The notes under the pieces were generated by a model. It ran no database searches and had not been told where the DNA came from. It was given only the letters and a program-made list of their open reading frames with translations. Positions 5,235 to 7,518 of a stretch of 7,518 nt of DNA are shown one piece after another (the first letter of the stretch is position 1; every line of letters starts with the position of its first letter). The DNA is from Patescibacteria group bacterium (GTDB lineage Bacteria > Patescibacteriota > Minisyncoccia > Phycocordibacterales > SBAW01), in assembly GCA_030916835.1 (NCBI GenBank), contig JAUPWA010000070.1, positions 1 to 7,518 on the forward strand, written 5' to 3'. Position numbers and translations under genes: made by a program.

Positions 5235-6602
5235 ATGGGTAAACCGACTCGGTGGGTCATTTTGGGCTTTCTTTTTGCAATATCTGTTGGACATGCGGTG
5301 GTTTTTGCACAAACAGACTCCTCAGGGTCAGCACAAACTGACGCCTACCGAGCGCAACTTCAAGCGCAGCTCGCAGATCTTGAAAGACAAATAGCAGGGC
5401 AGCAGGCGATACTCGACCAAGCTAAAACACAAGATGTCTCGCTCTCACGAGATATTAAAATCCTTAATGCACACATTGCACAGGCGCAGCTTGAAATTAA
5501 AGCGCGCACCATTGCTATGTCGCAGTTGCAAACAGGCATTACGCAAAAGCAACAGACCATCTCAACACTCAATTCTAAATTAGGAGACGAGATGGAGTCT
5601 CTCGCTGCCCTACTGCGCGAAAAAAATAGACTCGACACAACCTCCCCTGCTGTTGCTATATTGTCAGCGCAGAGCTTGTCGGACTTTTTCGTCGATCTCG
5701 ACACCTTTGACCAAATTAATGAGAAGCTGCAAGATTCCTTTACCAAAATCACAGACACCAAAAACCTTACACAAAAGCAGCAGGACACACTACAGTCGCA
5801 GCTCGATGAAGAGACAAAGCTGCGTCAGGTGCAGCAGCTTCAAAAAGAGCAAATAGCTCAGCAACAGGCTCAAAAGCAAAAAATATTAGCCGAGACAAAG
5901 GGGCAAGAAAAAGCGTACCAGTCTCTCATAGCGAAAAATCAGCAGTCGGCTGCTCAAATTCGTGCGGCACTCTTCCAACTCAATGGCTCAGCAGCAATCT
6001 CCTTTGGTAAAGCGCTTGACTATGCAAACGAGGCATCGAAGGTAACCGGTATTAGGCCCGCATTCTTGCTTGCGATAATCCGTGAAGAATCTAACCTCGG
6101 TTCTAATGTTGGCAAGGGTACCTATGCTGAAGATATGCACCCAACGCGCGACGTGCCGGTTTTTATGGCTATCGCTTCGAGTCTTGGGCTTAACCCGACT
6201 TCCCTGCCAGTTTCTAAAAAACAATGGTATGGCTGGGGTGGCGCCATGGGTCCGGCACAGTTTATCCCGTCTACCTGGGCGGGCTATGCAGGTTATGTAA
6301 AGCCCGACTACCGCTATGACGCGAGCAAAGATCGTATCGGTAAGCTCACCGGTAACCAGCCACCAAACCCATGGAATCCTGAAGATGCATTTATGGCCTC
6401 TGCTATATACCTCACCGACAGTGGTGCTGCGGCCCAAACCCCCGCGGCTGAATTTAAGGCTGCTATGTGTTATTTGGCGGGTTGCGGTAATGCAAATAAG
6501 GCTGACCTGCAGTTTTATGGCCAGCAGGTGGCCCAGTTTGCCGCCCAGTATCAGTGTCAGATCGATATTTTGAACGGTAAGGGCGGGAATTGCTCGCTCT
6601 AG
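5235..6602 (+). CDS. Secreted coiled-coil protein with C-terminal lytic transglycosylase domain
   Basis: This 455-residue protein has three parts. Residues 1-25 form a signal peptide (basic MGKPTRW, hydrophobic core, likely cleavage at VFA|Q). Residues about 35-245 are a long Gln/Lys/Leu-rich coiled coil in two arms separated by a less helical stretch near 135-160, much like PcsB/CwlO-type hydrolase regulators. Residues about 255-435 are a lysozyme-like lytic transglycosylase domain that cleaves glycan strands of peptidoglycan: IIREESNLGS carries the probable catalytic E285 before S286, G336-W348 is the GAMGPAQFIPSTW motif, and NPWNPEDAFMASAIYL follows. Four cysteines lie near the end (C412, C417, C441, C453), possibly disulfide-bonded outside the cell. 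By analogy with PcsB, the coiled coil may hold the enzyme inactive until engaged by a membrane partner such as FtsEX; that is inference. The gene has its own promoter and stands between ribosomal protein genes. Confidence 0.88.
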   Translation: MGKPTRWVILGFLFAISVGHAVVFAQTDSSGSAQTDAYRAQLQAQLADLERQIAGQQAILDQAKTQDVSLSRDIKILNAHIAQAQLEIKARTIAMSQLQTGITQKQQTISTLNSKLGDEMESLAALLREKNRLDTTSPAVAILSAQSLSDFFVDLDTFDQINEKLQDSFTKITDTKNLTQKQQDTLQSQLDEETKLRQVQQLQKEQIAQQQAQKQKILAETKGQEKAYQSLIAKNQQSAAQIRAALFQLNGSAAISFGKALDYANEASKVTGIRPAFLLAIIREESNLGSNVGKGTYAEDMHPTRDVPVFMAIASSLGLNPTSLPVSKKQWYGWGGAMGPAQFIPSTWAGYAGYVKPDYRYDASKDRIGKLTGNQPPNPWNPEDAFMASAIYLTDSGAAAQTPAAEFKAAMCYLAGCGNANKADLQFYGQQVAQFAAQYQCQIDILNGKGGNCSL

Positions 6603-6603
6603 C

Positions 6604-6632
6604 TTGCTTTTTTGCCCGTCGCGTGCTATCTT
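6604..6632 (+). promoter_or_regulatory. Promoter for the L31 gene (-35 TTGCTT, extended -10 TGCTATCTT)
   Basis: TTGCTT (6604-6609) is followed after 17 bp by TATCTT (6627-6632), preceded by TG at 6624-6625, the extended -10 motif. The -10 ends 7 nt before ATG 6640, so the mRNA would begin at or one base before the start codon. There is no Shine-Dalgarno sequence. Confidence 0.5.
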
Positions 6633-6639
6633 TTACGCC

Positions 6640-6861
6640 ATGAAAACGGATACCCACCCGACATATTTCCCCGACGCAAAAGTCGTTTGTGTATGCGGCA
6701 ATACCTTTACTATTGGTTCGACCAAGAAGGAGCTCGCGGTTGAAATCTGCAGCGCGTGCCACCCATTCTACACCGGTAACGATAAGCTCATGGATGTCGC
6801 GGGTCGTGTTGAGAAGTTTAAGGCACGTCGCGCCGCTGCTACCCCCAAGAAAGGTAAATAA
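6640..6861 (+). CDS. rpmE: 50S ribosomal protein L31 (zinc-binding, C+ type)
   Basis: This 73-residue protein of the large ribosomal subunit helps bridge the subunits. The start MKTDTHPTYFPDAKVVC matches the family's M-K-x-x-I-H-P-x-Y beginning. C17 and C19 (CVCGN) and C37 and C40 (CSACHPFYTG) form the four-cysteine zinc site of the C+ class, so this is not the zinc-free paralogue made in zinc starvation. AGRVEKFKARR and a basic Ala/Lys tail complete the protein. A longer frame could start at TTG 6604, but that lies in the promoter and adds 12 residues foreign to the family, so ATG 6640 is chosen. It precedes prfA, a common bacterial neighbour. Confidence 0.95.
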   Translation: MKTDTHPTYFPDAKVVCVCGNTFTIGSTKKELAVEICSACHPFYTGNDKLMDVAGRVEKFKARRAAATPKKGK

Positions 6862-6869
6862 CGTGTCAC

Positions 6870-6996
6870 AAGAAGGCACCTCAGGAATTCTTTCCGCAAA
6901 GGTCCTCGGATCTCCTCGCTCACCTTTTTATAGCCTTCGGCCAAAGGTGGAGCTCGGCCAGACCGTTTGCTTCTTGAATTCCTTTGGTGCCTTTTT
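6870..6996 (+). other. Long nested inverted repeat, candidate structured RNA or terminator, between rpmE and prfA
   Basis: Nearly all of the 156-bp rpmE-prfA gap folds into one nested structure. The outer arms 6870-6890 and 6976-6996 pair at 19 of 21 positions (one G-U), with a 2x2 mismatch at 6881-6882/6984-6985. After a 5x5 internal loop a second helix pairs 6896-6904 with 6961-6970 (9 bp, G6965 bulged). After an asymmetric bubble (6905-6917 against 6954-6960) a third helix pairs 6918-6927 with 6943-6953 (10 bp, G6949 bulged), capped by a small GCC/GGC stem at 6933-6941. The outer 3' arm ends in T5 (6992-6996), so it may terminate rpmE transcription 21 bp before prfA. Alternatives are a cis-regulatory leader of prfA, a small RNA, or a small non-autonomous repeat. 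I recognise no known RNA family. Confidence 0.6.
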
Positions 6997-7017
6997 CGTA
7001 TCCAACTTCACCATTGT

Positions 7018-7518
7018 ATGGAAATAGATATTCAAAAATTTAAAGAAAATCCAAAGACCACCTATTTTGCGGTGGAGCTTGAGCGCCTGCTTACTGAAGA
7101 GGCTGAGGTACGCGAATTGGCCCAAGGCGAGCTCGGTGCCTTAGCTGACGATGATCTTTTGCGTATTGAGGAGCAAAAGCAGGCCTTGCTTACTGAGATT
7201 AAAAAAATCTTAGACAGTGAAAAAGCTGAGGAAGAGTTCCCCAACGAAGCAGTGCTTGAAATCCGCGCAGGCGTGGGTGGTGAGGAGGCTGCTCTTTTTG
7301 CTGAAGAGCTCGCTACTATGTACCGAGCATATAGCGAAGGTCAGGGTTGGCAGGTACGTGTGCTCGCTGAGTCAAAAACCGATCTTGGGGGCTATAAAGA
7401 AGTTTCAATAGAGCTGCGCGGTATTGGTGTATACAAGAAGCTTCGGTATGAAACGGGCGTGCACCGCATCCAGCGGATCCCCGCGACCGAGAAGTCGGGT
7501 CGCATCCACACCTCGACA
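7018..7518 (+). CDS. prfA: Peptide chain release factor 1 (3'-truncated by window edge)
   Basis: RF1 recognises UAA and UAG in the ribosomal A site and triggers peptide release. The 167 visible residues cover domain 1 (helical, about 1-70) and the beginning of domain 2. VLEIRAGVGGEEAALFAEEL and GVHRIQRIPATEKSGRIHTST match the family. The stop-codon-reading tripeptide P-A-T (155-157) is of the RF1 type; RF2 has S-P-F there. The catalytic GGQ motif lies beyond the window. In E. coli RF1 the PAT is at 188-190, so this protein is about 33 residues shorter at its N-terminus; the upstream in-frame sequence shows no likeness to RF1, so ATG 7018 is preferred. There is no Shine-Dalgarno sequence and no good -10 at the leaderless position, unlike the other genes here. 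The structured element 6870-6996 ends 21 bp upstream. Confidence 0.95.
   Translation, partial: MEIDIQKFKENPKTTYFAVELERLLTEEAEVRELAQGELGALADDDLLRIEEQKQALLTEIKKILDSEKAEEEFPNEAVLEIRAGVGGEEAALFAEELATMYRAYSEGQGWQVRVLAESKTDLGGYKEVSIELRGIGVYKKLRYETGVHRIQRIPATEKSGRIHTST

Noticed and set aside
5360..5788. Long minus-strand Cys/Ser-rich frame opposite the coiled-coil region
   Set aside because: It is the antisense shadow of the Gln/Lys-rich coiled coil, with biased composition, no family similarity and no start signals.
6604..6639. N-terminal extension of L31 from TTG 6604
   Set aside because: The 12 extra residues do not resemble L31, and the stretch contains the promoter elements; ATG 6640 gives the normal family N-terminus.
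6870..6996. SRP RNA, T-box leader or tmRNA identity for the structured element
   Set aside because: I see no SRP GGAAG-type tetraloop motif, no T-box sequence and no tRNA-like end. A 6S-like shape is only a loose resemblance and is left open.
6863..7027. A 54-codon frame with GTG start right after rpmE, overlapping prfA by 10 bp
   Set aside because: Most of it lies in the nested inverted repeat 6870-6996, which better explains the sequence. A short run (VELGQTVC) faintly recalls biotin carrier proteins, but the biotin-lysine motif is missing. Conservation in relatives would be needed to revive it.
1..7518. Mobile elements, CRISPR arrays, defence or toxin-antitoxin genes
   Set aside because: No direct-repeat arrays, transposase, integrase or paired small toxin-antitoxin frames are visible; all long frames belong to housekeeping families.

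Overview
This window looks like the core metabolic and housekeeping part of a small, compact bacterial genome, most likely a member of Candidatus Patescibacteria (CPR, Parcubacteria-like). That placement is inferred from several things together: a two-gene (split) transketolase, a divergent ribulose-phosphate-epimerase-like protein, a PfkB kinase with an unusual Cys-containing N-terminal insert next to a class II aldolase, a coiled-coil/lytic-transglycosylase fusion, and an N-terminally short RF1. Intergenic spaces are tiny and there are almost no Shine-Dalgarno sequences. No rRNA, tRNA, CRISPR array, transposase or phage gene is visible. TGA is used as a stop (transketolase N-terminal gene), so the code is the standard bacterial one and not the UGA-recoded code of Gracilibacteria or Absconditabacteria.

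Layout. Bases 1-573: 3' part of a ribulose-phosphate 3-epimerase-like gene (start lies before the window). 594-1448 and 1445-2434: transketolase N- and C-terminal halves, joined by an ATGA overlap. 2437-2625: a possible 62-residue one-helix membrane protein. 2622-3617 (minus): PfkB-family sugar kinase, convergent with the preceding genes. 3645-4514: class II fructose-bisphosphate aldolase, divergent from the kinase across only 27 bp that hold a perfect 12-bp palindrome. 4555-5190: long (CTC-type) ribosomal protein L25, closed by a clear intrinsic terminator. 5235-6602: secreted coiled-coil plus lytic transglycosylase protein. 6640-6861: zinc-type ribosomal protein L31. 6870-6996: a strongly structured inverted-repeat element. 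7018-7518: 5' part of peptide chain release factor 1.

How the genes fit together. The epimerase-like protein, transketolase, kinase and aldolase cover the interconversion of pentose, triose and hexose phosphates. This is the usual carbon core of CPR bacteria, where the non-oxidative pentose phosphate route often stands in for an incomplete upper glycolysis. The right half carries translation genes (L25, L31, RF1) and one cell-wall remodelling enzyme.

The most notable signals are not new protein families. They are (i) a recurring layout in which a -10-like hexamer sits 6-10 nt before the start codon of six genes, predicting leaderless or near-leaderless mRNAs; (ii) one palindromic -10 shared by two divergent genes; and (iii) a nested ~127-nt inverted repeat between rpmE and prfA that no gene explains. 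I do not see a convincing undescribed multi-gene system here.
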